This document shows positions 45,554-54,947 of a DNA stretch of 64,000 nt, in pieces (the stretch's first letter is position 1; each line of letters starts with the position of its first letter). This DNA is from Bacterioplanoides sp965219715 (GTDB lineage Bacteria > Pseudomonadota > Gammaproteobacteria > Pseudomonadales > Oceanobacteraceae). Position numbers and translations under genes: made by a program. Below the pieces are notes generated by a model. The model saw only the letters and a program-made list of their open reading frames with translations. It was not told the DNA's origin and searched no databases. The stretch spans positions 4,588,001 through 4,652,000 of the forward strand of contig NZ_OZ244785.1 of assembly GCF_965219715.1 (NCBI RefSeq), written 5' to 3'.

Positions 45554-46861
45554 TTATAAATGCATGCCACTGGTATTACAGGCCAGCACTCGTAAATCAC
45601 GATACCAACGTTCTGCCGGGTGTTCTTTGGTAAAGCCATGGCCACCTAATAATTGCACCGCATCGGTACCAATTTTCATCGCTTTTTCCGCACATAAAGT
45701 GTGTGCCAGGAAGGCCTCACGATGGAATGATTTACCTTCTTCCGCTAACGCCGCCGCGCGCCAGGTCAGCAGACGCATTGAATCCAGTTCGATACCAATA
45801 TCGGCAATTAAAAACGCAACCGATTGGCGGTGACTGATCGGCTCGCCAAAGGCCTCACGCTCATTACAGTAGATAATAACGTAGTCGAGTGCAGCCTGGG
45901 CAGCACCAATGGCCAGGGCACACCAGTGTAATTGCCCAAGGTCGATAAATTCCTGGTAGTTAAAACCTTCGGTGCCTAATAATGCATCGGATGCCAGTTC
46001 AACATTTTTCAGGGTTAATTGGCCGGTGGTCGCTGCACGTAAACCCATGGCCGGTGCTTTTTTAAAGCTAATGCCGACGCTTTTTCCCGGCACAAGAAAT
46101 ACCGCCGGTTTGCCTTTCAACATGGCTGCAACCAGATATAAATCGGCGTCGCCGGCAAACGGCACCAGGGTTTTCTGACCATTGATCAGATAACCGGTTT
46201 TGGTTTTCTTTGCTGTGCAGCTCAGTTTATTTGCATCAAATAACGGGTGCGCTTCCTGTACTGCAATAGCGGCTTTCACCGGTGTTTCTTCTATATAACG
46301 TGGCAGGTAGTTTTTCTTTTGTGCCGCTGTGCCCCAGCGAACAATGGCATTGGCGACTGCCGTTGGTGCCAGAGCGGCATAAGCCAGGCTCATATCACCC
46401 CAGGCCAGCTCTTCGGCAATAATGGCGCTGGTGGTTGGGCTGTAACTTTGTGCGGCGCCACCTAATGCTTCCGGTACCGAAAAATAGTTCAGGCCAATGT
46501 CCATCAGATTGGCGAGAAAGTCTTGTGGCAACGCTTTGTTTTCATCGGCGTCCAGAGCCTGGTCGCGAACAACATCGGTAGCGTAAGCACGCACCGTGTC
46601 TTTAATCATTTGTTGTTCTTCACTAAGGCTCAGATCGAACAGGACGTTTTTCTTTTCCGGTGCTGGCAACAACATATTGTTGTCGACTTTTCTCTTTTTG
46701 GCGGTGCGTTTTAATACTTCGCCAGCAACCTTAAAACCGGTTTTAGTCGACAGGTAAGCCATCTTTTCTGCGGGCTTACGCAGTTTGTATTTTTCCGCGA
46801 ACTGGCTGCCAGCAAATTTGCTGGCTAAGCCCAGGCCCAGACCCTGAATATCTTTTGCCAT
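45554..46861 (-). CDS. Acyl-CoA dehydrogenase-like subunit lacking the usual catalytic glutamates
   Basis: 435 residues with an extra ~75-residue lysine-rich N-terminal extension before the dehydrogenase core (DLSLSEEQQMIKDTVRAYA). The flavin-fold motifs are recognisable (AIAVQEAHP in place of TEPxxGSD; LLGGHGFTKEHPAERWYRD). The C-terminus ends ACNTSGMHL where MCAD-type enzymes have the YEGT glutamate, and the alternative IVD/LCAD position reads IDLGQL instead of LDLERL. Both usual catalytic bases therefore seem absent. Upstream partner of the active paralogue. Confidence 0.85.
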   Translation of the reverse strand: MAKDIQGLGLGLASKFAGSQFAEKYKLRKPAEKMAYLSTKTGFKVAGEVLKRTAKKRKVDNNMLLPAPEKKNVLFDLSLSEEQQMIKDTVRAYATDVVRDQALDADENKALPQDFLANLMDIGLNYFSVPEALGGAAQSYSPTTSAIIAEELAWGDMSLAYAALAPTAVANAIVRWGTAAQKKNYLPRYIEETPVKAAIAVQEAHPLFDANKLSCTAKKTKTGYLINGQKTLVPFAGDADLYLVAAMLKGKPAVFLVPGKSVGISFKKAPAMGLRAATTGQLTLKNVELASDALLGTEGFNYQEFIDLGQLHWCALAIGAAQAALDYVIIYCNEREAFGEPISHRQSVAFLIADIGIELDSMRLLTWRAAALAEEGKSFHREAFLAHTLCAEKAMKIGTDAVQLLGGHGFTKEHPAERWYRDLRVLACNTSGMHL

Positions 46862-46980
46862 GAAAACACCCTTTTTGTTGTTATGGGTTTTATTGTTTTA
46901 GATTTTATTGTGCTGAGATTGCTCGTGTTATCTGTGCCCGGCATAACGCCTTTGAAACCTGCCTGTAGCACCTGAAGCGT

Positions 46981-47000
46981 CACTCCTTTTTTGAGGAGTG
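46981..47000. other. Hairpin upstream of the acyl-CoA dehydrogenase pair
   Basis: CACTCCT (46981-46987) and AGGAGTG (46994-47000) form a 7-bp stem with a TTTTTG loop in the spacer between cbiZ and the dehydrogenase operon; role unknown (cbiZ terminator or leader structure). Confidence 0.4.
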
Positions 47001-47118
47001 GTATCACAGTGTCGCAAGGCTTGGGGAATGCCTCATTGGCACAAGAGGCATTTTGAAATGGCCTGAACTGCCATTGGGTTATCCAATCGGATCAAGGTGA
47101 AAATAACAGCAGGTTGTA

Positions 47119-47805
47119 TCAGGCCTGACCACTGTTTATGCAGGCCTGAATGGACTCGCTGACAGCCTGATACACTGCCAGGCCAATCGCTTCTCCCAAT
47201 GGTGTGTGTTTTCCGCAGTACTCACTGGCGTGGGTATCTTTTTCTGCGCTGGGGCATATGACGGCATGGCTGTCGGTACCGGTGCCGCTGGCATCACGAC
47301 CGGTTTCACGGCTCTTCAGTTGAAAGTCGCGCACCGCCGTGGTTTTAGCTTCCGTCAGTAAAATCAGTGCTTCGGCCATCGCTGCCGGTGTTAATGCCGT
47401 CGAACTGTGCAGCCAGATATTAATGGTGCCGGGTTCGGGAATGGATTGCTGGCCGGGTTGTTGGCTGACAGTCGCCGGGTCCCCCGGCCGTAACAGATTA
47501 CTCAGGCCGCAGGTAACCCAGGCCTGAACGGTGTGACTGGCGATCTGTATTTGTTGGTGACGCAACGATTTCATCGATGCGGCAGTCATCATTGCGGTTA
47601 CTGGCTGGGGTAACTCCAGCTCGCTGGCTTTGGCGGCCAATGTTTGTGCCGGTGGTGCAAACGGCGGTTTGGCATATTGGTCCACCTTCAGGTTCAGCAG
47701 AGAGCGGGCCTGGCACAGGCCGCCATTTAATACCGCCGAGCTGAGTATCTGCTGCGGTTGATCGAAACATAGGCTGATGTAATCGGGTCGATTAATACAC
47801 TTCAT
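47119..47805 (-). CDS. cbiZ: Adenosylcobinamide amidohydrolase CbiZ
   Basis: 228 residues from the ATG at 47805; a TTG 30 bases upstream adds ten non-conserved residues. Family signatures are present: NGGLCQARSLLNLKV, AWVTCGLSNLLRPGD, GTINIWLHSSTALTPAAMAEALILLTEAKTTAV, GTGTDSHAV and YCGKHTPLGEAIGLAVYQAV. CbiZ removes the aminopropanol side chain from adenosylcobinamide, letting cobyric acid re-enter B12 synthesis, so it works in salvage. No other cobalamin gene or obvious B12 riboswitch is seen nearby. Divergent from yaaA. Confidence 0.88.
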   Translation of the reverse strand: MKCINRPDYISLCFDQPQQILSSAVLNGGLCQARSLLNLKVDQYAKPPFAPPAQTLAAKASELELPQPVTAMMTAASMKSLRHQQIQIASHTVQAWVTCGLSNLLRPGDPATVSQQPGQQSIPEPGTINIWLHSSTALTPAAMAEALILLTEAKTTAVRDFQLKSRETGRDASGTGTDSHAVICPSAEKDTHASEYCGKHTPLGEAIGLAVYQAVSESIQACINSGQA

Positions 47806-47911
47806 GGTTTTTCGCCGGTTGACGGATTCAGGCAAAGCGACAGGGCTGGTATGATAGCGACCATCTTAACGAATTACTGCCCGACTCGGGTATTAAGAAG
47901 GATATGTTGCC

Positions 47912-48700
47912 ATGCTGACTCTGTTGTCGCCTGCTAAAACGCTGGATTTTGATACACCACCAACCACCAAAACTGCGACGCAGGCGGATTTCCTCGATCA
48001 CTCCGCCGCGTTGGTGGATGTGTTAAAGCCTTACTCACCGGACGAAGTTGGCGCGTTAATGAAGCTCAGCCCGGCGTTGTCGGAATTGAACGTGCAACGT
48101 TACCACGACTGGGTGCTGCCGTTTACGGCGGATAATGCTAAAGCCGCAGTGCTGGCGTTTAAAGGTGACGTGTATACCGGTTTAGAAGCGGAAACCTTCA
48201 GCCAGAAAGAGCTGGAATTCTCGCAGCAGCATCTGCGCATTCTCAGTGGTTTGTACGGTTTGTTACGCCCGTTGGATTTAATCCAGCCATACCGTCTGGA
48301 AATGGGTACCAAGCTTGAGAATCCTCGTGGTAAAAACCTGTATGAGTTCTGGGGCACAATTATTACCGATGCGCTGAACGTAGAGCTGGAAAACCACAGC
48401 AGCAAAACCATCGTTAACCTTGCCTCCAACGAATATTTTAAGTCGGTTAAACACAAGCAATTAAATGGTGAGTTAATTACGCCGGTGTTTAAAGACGAAA
48501 AAAATGGTCAGTATAAAATCATCAGCTTCTATGCGAAAAAAGCGCGAGGCATGATGGCTGCGTACATTATGCAAAACGGCATCGATAAAGCCGAAGATAT
48601 TAAAGCGTTTGATGTTGCCGGGTATCGCTTCAGTGAAGAAGACTCCAATGCAGATACCTGGGTATTTAAACGTGCAGAAAAGGATATTCCCAATGCATAA
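47912..48700 (+). CDS. yaaA: Peroxide stress protein YaaA
   Basis: 262 residues, the family size. Begins MLTLLSPAKTLDF, then LSGLYGLLRPLDLIQPYRLEMGT and GKNLYEFWG, and ends SNADTWVFKR, all YaaA hallmarks. In E. coli YaaA limits iron-driven DNA damage during peroxide stress. AAGGAT precedes the ATG. The stop overlaps the start of the following lipoprotein gene by 8 bases, so the two are coupled. Confidence 0.96.
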   Translation: MLTLLSPAKTLDFDTPPTTKTATQADFLDHSAALVDVLKPYSPDEVGALMKLSPALSELNVQRYHDWVLPFTADNAKAAVLAFKGDVYTGLEAETFSQKELEFSQQHLRILSGLYGLLRPLDLIQPYRLEMGTKLENPRGKNLYEFWGTIITDALNVELENHSSKTIVNLASNEYFKSVKHKQLNGELITPVFKDEKNGQYKIISFYAKKARGMMAAYIMQNGIDKAEDIKAFDVAGYRFSEEDSNADTWVFKRAEKDIPNA

Positions 48701-49271
48701 ATTGATTGCAACGACAGCCGCGCTTCTGTCGTTAACCGGTTGTGTGCTGGCGCCACAAACCATTGAACTGAACGAAAACTATCAGATTACTGCAGGAACA
48801 ATCAGCCCACAGCGTGATGCTCTGGTTCGTGTGGTTGATCAGCGAGCGCAGCAGGGTGAGATCATTGGTCACCGTGGTGGGCGTCTGCCGGAAAATTCAC
48901 CGTTATTAGTAAAGCAGGATTTGTCTGGCATTCTCACCAGGCGTTTGCAGGGTTCGTTGGCGCAGTTGGGTTTTGGTGGTTCCAGCCCGCTGGATCCGGT
49001 TAAGGTTCAGCTCGACATCAATCAATTTGAATTCAGCTGTAACGAGGGTGTACTGGTCAATCAATGTGGCATGGAAATGAAGCTGCAGTTAACCGTGATC
49101 ACAGCGACGCAAAAATTCACCAAACCGTATGCGATTAACGAAAGTCGCCGTTTAGCAGCGTCGCCTAACGCTGACTACAACCAGCAATGGGTAAATGAAG
49201 TGCTGGATAAACTCTGGAGCTACATGTTCGCCGATGAGCAGTTGCGTTCGGTGCTTGGCGTGCAGCCATAA
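48693..49271 (+). CDS. YajG-family lipoprotein
   Basis: 192 residues from ATG 48693, chosen because it yields a lipoprotein signal (MHKLIATTAALLSLTGC, lipidated Cys17); the longer frame inside yaaA does not. The mature part has the pattern of YajG-like outer-membrane lipoproteins (VRVVDQRAQQGEIIGHRGG; LDINQFEFSCNEGVL). Function unknown. Overlaps yaaA by 8 bases. Confidence 0.85.
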   Translation: MHKLIATTAALLSLTGCVLAPQTIELNENYQITAGTISPQRDALVRVVDQRAQQGEIIGHRGGRLPENSPLLVKQDLSGILTRRLQGSLAQLGFGGSSPLDPVKVQLDINQFEFSCNEGVLVNQCGMEMKLQLTVITATQKFTKPYAINESRRLAASPNADYNQQWVNEVLDKLWSYMFADEQLRSVLGVQP

Positions 49272-49312
49272 CCATTCCTCACAAGGATTATTCAATAAAC
49301 AAGGATGTTTTT

Positions 49313-49726
49313 ATGACCCCTTTCGATATGTACGCCACCATGCTGCAACCCTGGCAGCAGATGATCAACTTGTACCGTGCCCCGCTGAGTGGTGACGTCA
49401 CGCAGGATATTAATCCGGTGACCAGTTGGTTATCCCCGCAGTTTGAATTTAACTTTGCCGGTAATCGCCAGCTGGAAAGTAAAGTGGTGTCACAGGTGGC
49501 CAGTTACGGCAAACAATTGGGTGTTGTGACTGACGCACTGGTTGAGCTGGCGCAGGGAGAGCAGGGTGAAGCGCTGAAGAAGTTGCAACAAATGCAGGCT
49601 GATATTGAGCAGCTGAAGCAACAACATCAGCAGCAATTGTTGGCTCAGGTAAAGTCGGGCCTGGGAGAGCTGCAACGCAAAGACCCTGAAGCGCTTAAGC
49701 AGCTGTTAACTGAATTTCAGCCTTAA
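49313..49726 (+). CDS. Small coiled-coil protein, possibly phasin-like
   Basis: 137 residues. The N-terminus (MTPFDMYATMLQPWQQMINLY) and a Gln-rich amphipathic coiled coil (about 60-130) resemble phasins or polymer-granule-associated proteins, but no diagnostic motif is seen and no PHA gene is nearby. Starts 41 bases after the lipoprotein gene on the same strand; ribosome-binding site AAGGATG (49300-49306). Confidence 0.65.
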   Translation: MTPFDMYATMLQPWQQMINLYRAPLSGDVTQDINPVTSWLSPQFEFNFAGNRQLESKVVSQVASYGKQLGVVTDALVELAQGEQGEALKKLQQMQADIEQLKQQHQQQLLAQVKSGLGELQRKDPEALKQLLTEFQP

Positions 49727-49750
49727 AGTTCGACCTCTTTTAATAAAGTC

Positions 49751-50791
49751 CTAAAGGTTTTTCTTACCCGCGCGTAATTTTTTGCGGTAATTCGCGCGCG
49801 CTAATGCCTGCATATCTTCGACCTGATCGGTTTCATCAATAATTTCCCGGCCCAACAGGGTTTCGATTGCATCCTCAAGTGACACCACACCGGCCGTCTG
49901 ACCAAACTCATCGGTAACCAGGCAGAGGTGTTTACGCTTTTTGATAAATACATCCAATAAACTCTGGACCGACATTTTTTCGGAGACACTGACCATGGGT
50001 TTGATCAGCTCGGTTAACGGACTTTGACCTTTACCCTGACGCTCTGCGCGATAGAGGTCGGCTCTTATGACTTTACCGAGAATGGTATCGGTATTTCCCT
50101 GATATACCGGAATGCGGGTAAATTGCTGGGTATCCGGATCATCCAGTGCTGCCGAAATAGTCATGTCGGCTGGCAACATATGCACCACACTGCGTGGCGT
50201 CAGAATCTGTTCTGTTTTAATTTCACGCAGGCTGAGCAGATTGGATAAATATTCATTTTCCTGCGCAAACAAATTACCGTCTTTATGGCTTAAGGATGCC
50301 AGAGCAATAATCTCTTCCCGGGTAATTTCGTTCTCTTTATTGTCACTGAAAAGTTTGGTCAGCCGGGTGGATAACCAGACCAGTGGGTAAACCAGTTTTA
50401 CCAGCCAGGAAATGATGTAAGCCGCCGGAGTTGCCAATTGTTTCCAGAACGTTGCTCCCAGGGTCTTGGGAATAATCTCAGAGAAGTAGAGGATCGCCAG
50501 GGTCAGAGCAACGGCAATGGCGGTTTCCCACTGTTTACCAAATACCTGAATTGCCTGGGCACCCACGCCCGCAGCACCCATGGTATGAGCAAAGGTATTG
50601 AGAATAAGAATGCTCGATAACGACTGATCCAGGTTGTCGCGCACCTTAGCAATCTTTTGGCCAGCCCCCGGATTTTCCAATAACAGTTTTTGATTGTAAC
50701 TGGGTGTGATAGACAGAAGTACCGCTTCGAGAATTGAGCACAGGAATGACACACCAATGGCTATGCTCAGATAAATAATTAACAATGTCAT
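49751..50791 (-). CDS. CNNM/DUF21 transporter-like membrane protein with CBS domains
   Basis: 346 residues. The N-terminal DUF21 membrane domain (about 1-160; four hydrophobic segments including SILEAVLLSITPSYN and LYFSEIIPKTLGATFW) is followed by a CBS pair (about 190-320; ILTPRSVVHMLPADMTI; CLVTDEFGQTAGVVSLEDAIETLLGREI). Related CorB/YfjD/CNNM proteins move or sense magnesium and other divalent ions. It lacks the CorC_HlyC domain of full-length CorC. Confidence 0.9.
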   Translation of the reverse strand: MTLLIIYLSIAIGVSFLCSILEAVLLSITPSYNQKLLLENPGAGQKIAKVRDNLDQSLSSILILNTFAHTMGAAGVGAQAIQVFGKQWETAIAVALTLAILYFSEIIPKTLGATFWKQLATPAAYIISWLVKLVYPLVWLSTRLTKLFSDNKENEITREEIIALASLSHKDGNLFAQENEYLSNLLSLREIKTEQILTPRSVVHMLPADMTISAALDDPDTQQFTRIPVYQGNTDTILGKVIRADLYRAERQGKGQSPLTELIKPMVSVSEKMSVQSLLDVFIKKRKHLCLVTDEFGQTAGVVSLEDAIETLLGREIIDETDQVEDMQALARANYRKKLRAGKKNL

Positions 50792-50935
50792 TGATGGTCA
50801 CCATCCTGGTTGCTTGATAGCAGGTATGGTTTAACAGTAGAGGTTTGGCTGGGCGGCTGCAACTCAGTGGCTGCATCTGCAGGTATTAATGGCCATTGGA
50901 ACAGAGGTGTTCCAATGGCGCGCTTACTGTGGGAG

Positions 50936-51274
50936 TCAGGCATCGGCAGTGCTGTACTTTAATGCCGTGAATGATGGTTTACGTTTCAGTTTACGTGCCA
51001 GTGTTTTGGCACTGCGGGTTGCTGTTCTGGAAATAGCACTTTCCAGTTTATCTGAAGTGCCTTTAACAACAACGTCTGGTTGATCCGGTAACGTCAGGTG
51101 GAACTGACATTCTTTATCAATGCCGCCCTTTGGGCCATTGATGTCACTGAGTTGAATTTTTACTTTCTGAATCCTGTCTTTAAAACGGCTGAACGCAAAC
51201 TCAACCCGTTTATTTAATAACTGACGCAGTTCGCTGGTTAATTTAACGTTGCGAGATTGAATTTCAATATTCAT
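50936..51274 (-). CDS. HPF/RaiA-family ribosome hibernation protein (short form)
   Basis: 112 residues with the HPF fold: MNIEIQSRNVKLTSELRQLLNKRVEFAFSRFKDRIQKVKIQLSDING, then CQFHLTL, and a basic C-terminal helix (ISRTATRSAKTLARKLKRK) that binds rRNA in the family. These proteins occupy the decoding centre and inactivate 70S ribosomes in stationary phase. It is separate from an rpoN/hpf locus, so it may be a paralogue. Confidence 0.85.
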   Translation of the reverse strand: MNIEIQSRNVKLTSELRQLLNKRVEFAFSRFKDRIQKVKIQLSDINGPKGGIDKECQFHLTLPDQPDVVVKGTSDKLESAISRTATRSAKTLARKLKRKPSFTALKYSTADA

Positions 51275-51511
51275 CGGTATTCCTCCTTAACGTTTCGATA
51301 TCCAGATTACGCGCAGAACAGTGCGGAGAAAAGTCTGTTTTTACGAGAAATTCGCAAACTTTTGCAAATTTTTTCGACAATTTATGACACTAAAAAGTTA
51401 TTGATTTATAACCCTGGTTTTAGTGTTGAAAAGGGATGGTAAGGATAAACAGGAGAGGGAAGCCGAGTGTTATAGAGAGTGTTACAGAGATTGCTGTTGA
51501 ACGCGGGCAAT

Positions 51512-51540
51512 AAAAAGGCGCTGAAAATCAGCGCCTTTTT
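51512..51540 (-). terminator. Terminator of the crotonase gene
   Basis: AAAAAGGCGCTGA (51512-51524) and TCAGCGCCTTTTT (51528-51540) form a 13-bp stem-loop; it lies 16 bases downstream of the crotonase stop and works on both strands. Confidence 0.9.
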
Positions 51541-51556
51541 ACATGAGCAACAATGA

Positions 51557-52312
51557 TTATTTGCCGCCTTTCAGAACGTGGTTGATGCGCATCTGAGTTT
51601 CCGGAGTTTGCAGTAACTCGGAGAATGCGATCATTTCCGCTTCAACCGCCGCGTTTACGCGCTCGCGGTGACCTTCGGCTTTACCCAGCTTTTTAATCGC
51701 ACGTAAAGAATCCTGAGAGTTTTTCAGTAATTCCTGTGCAGCCTTCATGGCATGTTCCAATGCACTGCCATCTTCAACAGCGGCATTGATCAGTCCCCAT
51801 TTCTCCGCTTCAGCAGCTTTGAAGAAACGGCCTGTTAACAGCAGGTCCGCAGCGTTTTTGGCGCCAATGGCTTCTTTCAGCATCACGGAAGATGCACCTT
51901 CTGCGGCAACACCAATTTTGGCGAATGGCAGGCTGTAACGGATGCTGTTGCCCGCGTAGGCCAGATCAGCGTGTAACAGCAGGTTGGCGCCAATACCAAC
52001 AGCAACACCTTCCTGAGCCAGAATCAGTGGCTTTTCCATCGCGGCCAGGGTATCAAAAATACCGGCAACACCTTGCTGAACACCTCGCAGATCGCCGTCT
52101 GGCAGCAGATCACGCAGGTCGTTACCGGCGGTGAATTTGCCTTCGGCACCTGTCATCACAATCACTTTTACGTCATTGTTTTGTTCGCTGTCCTGTAATG
52201 CGGCAATCACATCTTTGTATGTCTGGACGCGGATCGCGTTCAGTACTTTTGGACGGTTGATGGTGATTAAAGCAATGCCGTTTTCCAGGCTGTATTCGAT
52301 ATCCTGATACAT
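51557..52312 (-). CDS. Crotonase-fold enoyl-CoA hydratase/isomerase
   Basis: 251 residues. Oxyanion-hole segments FTAGNDLRDL and the Gly-rich GVAVGIGANLLLHADLAYA are typical crotonase. The active-site region LPFAKIGVAAEGASSVML has one clear Glu (Glu138) in the position used by Delta3,Delta2-enoyl-CoA isomerases, while the second hydratase Glu is not evident. An isomerase handling odd-position double bonds is therefore as likely as a hydratase. It stands alone, with its own terminator. Confidence 0.88.
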   Translation of the reverse strand: MYQDIEYSLENGIALITINRPKVLNAIRVQTYKDVIAALQDSEQNNDVKVIVMTGAEGKFTAGNDLRDLLPDGDLRGVQQGVAGIFDTLAAMEKPLILAQEGVAVGIGANLLLHADLAYAGNSIRYSLPFAKIGVAAEGASSVMLKEAIGAKNAADLLLTGRFFKAAEAEKWGLINAAVEDGSALEHAMKAAQELLKNSQDSLRAIKKLGKAEGHRERVNAAVEAEMIAFSELLQTPETQMRINHVLKGGK

Positions 52313-52430
52313 AAGCTGATCTCTTGTTGTCTGCGCTTAGTTTTGATTAGCCGATGATGGCAGAGCATAAGGTAGATTTCAAACAAGTGTTTGAAACTGC
52401 TTGTATCCGGAAAAGCAGCAGGCATAAAAA

Positions 52431-52455
52431 AAGCGCTCAGAAATGAGCGCTTTTA
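52431..52455 (-). terminator. Terminator of prc
   Basis: AAGCGCTCA (52431-52439) and TGAGCGCTT (52444-52452) with a GAAA loop and A run on the left, which is a T run for the minus-strand prc transcript. Confidence 0.9.
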
Positions 52456-52477
52456 ATCGAAGGCAGTGTGGACGAAA

Positions 52478-54718
52478 TTAATTCAGACGCTGGGCAACCG
52501 CAGCATTCTGTTTCGGGTTGCTCATCTGAATATAGTCGAGCAGGATCTGACCGGCTTCCACCAGTACTGCATCCTCTTCTTCGTCGTCCTTTTCTTCTTC
52601 CGCGTCGCTGTTTGCCTTGTCTTCGCTAGCGGCTTCATCCTTGCCATTGGATGTGCTGGCTTGTTTGTTGTCAGCTTTATCGGTGGATTTTTTATCATCC
52701 CCGGATTGCTTGTTATCTTCTTCCTCGTCGTCTTCAAGGCTATCCAGCAGTTCCAGCCCTTTGGCTTTACGGCGGGTATTTTCCAGTGCCAGGCGACGAT
52801 CGTCGTTGGCTTCACGTTCTTCCTGACGGACTTTTTCGTTCAGAGAAACCTGAGTTTTATCACGCAGCTCGGTAATTAATGCCTTTTGTGCCCGCATAAA
52901 CTGGAAGTCCGGGTTGTCGGCAATACGCTGTTGGTGCTTATGACGCAATGACGGTACCAGGCGATTTACTTCACCACTTTTCTGATGCTCAGCCGGGCGG
53001 ATAGTGTCCCAGGCCAGTGCTTCGTCGAGAGCGCTTTCACCGATTTTGTCTTTATCAAACAGTGACGGGAACAGGATGTCCGGAATCACCCCCTGGTGCT
53101 GAGTACTGTCGCCGGAAACGCGGTAGAACTTAGCCTGGGTAATTTTTAACTGGCCGTGGTGTAAGCGACGCAGGGATTGCACCGTACCTTTACCAAAGGT
53201 CTGGCCACCAACAACGATGCCACGACCATAATCCTGAATGGCGCCAGCAAAAATCTCAGATGCGGATGCACTTAAGCGATTCACCAGAACGGTGATAGGG
53301 CCGTCGTATAATACGCCCGGGTCCTGATCTTTCAGCACTTCAACATGACCACGAATACTGCGAACCTGAACCACCGGGCCGGTAGGAATAAATAAGCCGG
53401 TCAGATGAATGGCTTCTTCCAGAGAGCCGCCACCGTTGTTACGCAGGTCGATAATCAGACCTTCAACACCTTCCAGTTTTAATTCCTGAATCAGTTTGGC
53501 GACATCACGTGTGGTAGAGCGATAATCCGGCTTGTTTTCCATACGGCCCTGGAAGTCGATATAGAAAGTCGGAATATCAATCACGCCAACTTTGCGTATG
53601 GTTGGATTGGCCGGGTCGCCATCCTGTAATTCAATAATATCTTTCTGAGCCGACTGTTCTTCCAGTTTTACTTCATCACGGACAATGGAAATGACTTTGC
53701 TTTCACTGCCGTTGCCACTGGATGGTAGGATTTCCAGTCGTACTGTGGTGCCTTTGGTGCCGCGAATTAAATCCACCACTTCATCCAGACGCCAGCCAAT
53801 AACATCAACAATTTCGCCATCGGCATTCTGGCCGACACCAACAATTTTATCCGCAGGTTCCAGATTTCCTGCTTTATCAGCCGGGCCTGCCGGAACCAGA
53901 CGCACCACTTTGGTGTGTTCGTCTTCGGTTTGTAATACCGCACCAATGCCCTGTAATGACAGGCTCATATTGATATTAAAGTTTTCGGTATTACGTGGGG
54001 AAAAATACTGTGTGTGTGGATCGAATGAACGGGTGACTGCGTTCATAAAGGTTTGATAAGCGTCTTCCGGTTTGGATTGGTGTACCCGGTTCAGCTGATT
54101 CTGATAACGCTTGGTCAGCAGTTCAATAATGTTGTCTTTTTCTTTGCCGGCCAGCTTTAAATTCAGCATGGAGTTTTTAAGACGCTTGCGCCATAACTCG
54201 TTGAGTTCTGACTGGCTGGTTGCCCATTGAGCTTCTTCCCGATCAAGCTCCAGCGATTCGTCCTGATCAAATTTGTAATCTTTGGCGTTGGCTTTTAATT
54301 CCGTCAGTAAAAACGATAAACGCTCGGAAACGCGTTGCTGAAAACGGTTAAAAATCAAAAAGCCCGGGCTCATATCACTGCGGGCGAGGGCATCGTCCAG
54401 TTCTTTACGGTATTTTTCGAATTCCTGCACATCGCTGGCGAGAAAATAACTGCGGGTGCTGTCGATGTCTTCAAGCAGAATATCCAGAACCTTGGATGAC
54501 ATTTTGTCGTCCAGACGCTGATGCGCGTAATGGTTGCGCAACAGGTTCTGCATGATTTGCTGGCTGGTCAGGGAATGATTGCGACTCGGTTCGAGATCCT
54601 GGAACGGCGTTCCGGGTTCGATGGTTTCAATGGTGGCTGATGCACTCAGTGACAAAAGACTTGTCAGTAAAAAGGCTGATGCTTTGCTGGTAAAAGTAAA
54701 ACGCATAGTTGTCGCCAT
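52478..54718 (-). CDS. prc: Carboxy-terminal processing protease Prc (Tsp)
   Basis: 746 residues with a signal peptide (cleavage near residue 28). N-terminal helical Tsp region, PDZ domain (about 240-330; LSLQGIGAVLQTEDEHTKVVRLVPAGPADKAG), S41 protease core with catalytic Ser485 (RLSASASEIFAGA) and Lys510 (FGKGTVQ), and the DUF3340-type C-terminal region. The periplasmic protease degrades tagged or misfolded proteins and trims penicillin-binding protein 3. A notable insertion of about 60 residues near the C-terminus (about 645-715) is almost all Asp, Glu, Lys, Ser and Asn. Confidence 0.95.
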   Translation of the reverse strand: MATTMRFTFTSKASAFLLTSLLSLSASATIETIEPGTPFQDLEPSRNHSLTSQQIMQNLLRNHYAHQRLDDKMSSKVLDILLEDIDSTRSYFLASDVQEFEKYRKELDDALARSDMSPGFLIFNRFQQRVSERLSFLLTELKANAKDYKFDQDESLELDREEAQWATSQSELNELWRKRLKNSMLNLKLAGKEKDNIIELLTKRYQNQLNRVHQSKPEDAYQTFMNAVTRSFDPHTQYFSPRNTENFNINMSLSLQGIGAVLQTEDEHTKVVRLVPAGPADKAGNLEPADKIVGVGQNADGEIVDVIGWRLDEVVDLIRGTKGTTVRLEILPSSGNGSESKVISIVRDEVKLEEQSAQKDIIELQDGDPANPTIRKVGVIDIPTFYIDFQGRMENKPDYRSTTRDVAKLIQELKLEGVEGLIIDLRNNGGGSLEEAIHLTGLFIPTGPVVQVRSIRGHVEVLKDQDPGVLYDGPITVLVNRLSASASEIFAGAIQDYGRGIVVGGQTFGKGTVQSLRRLHHGQLKITQAKFYRVSGDSTQHQGVIPDILFPSLFDKDKIGESALDEALAWDTIRPAEHQKSGEVNRLVPSLRHKHQQRIADNPDFQFMRAQKALITELRDKTQVSLNEKVRQEEREANDDRRLALENTRRKAKGLELLDSLEDDEEEDNKQSGDDKKSTDKADNKQASTSNGKDEAASEDKANSDAEEEKDDEEEDAVLVEAGQILLDYIQMSNPKQNAAVAQRLN

Positions 54719-54947
54719 AATTCCTTATTGTTGTTTGTGCTGACACCTGAGCACGGGTATCATGCCGCCCCTTGATGCTACGGTATCTCGACAGGGCTGT
54801 CATCTTTGCTTCATGTTACTGTCAGGCCTTTTACAAAGCCTTACACATCGTATTGACTTAGGTCCTGCAGACAAATCACCGAATAAAGATAGAGTAGCCC
54901 AGCTTTGACCGGCATCAGAAAGATTAATTCAAATAGCGGAGTAGCTT

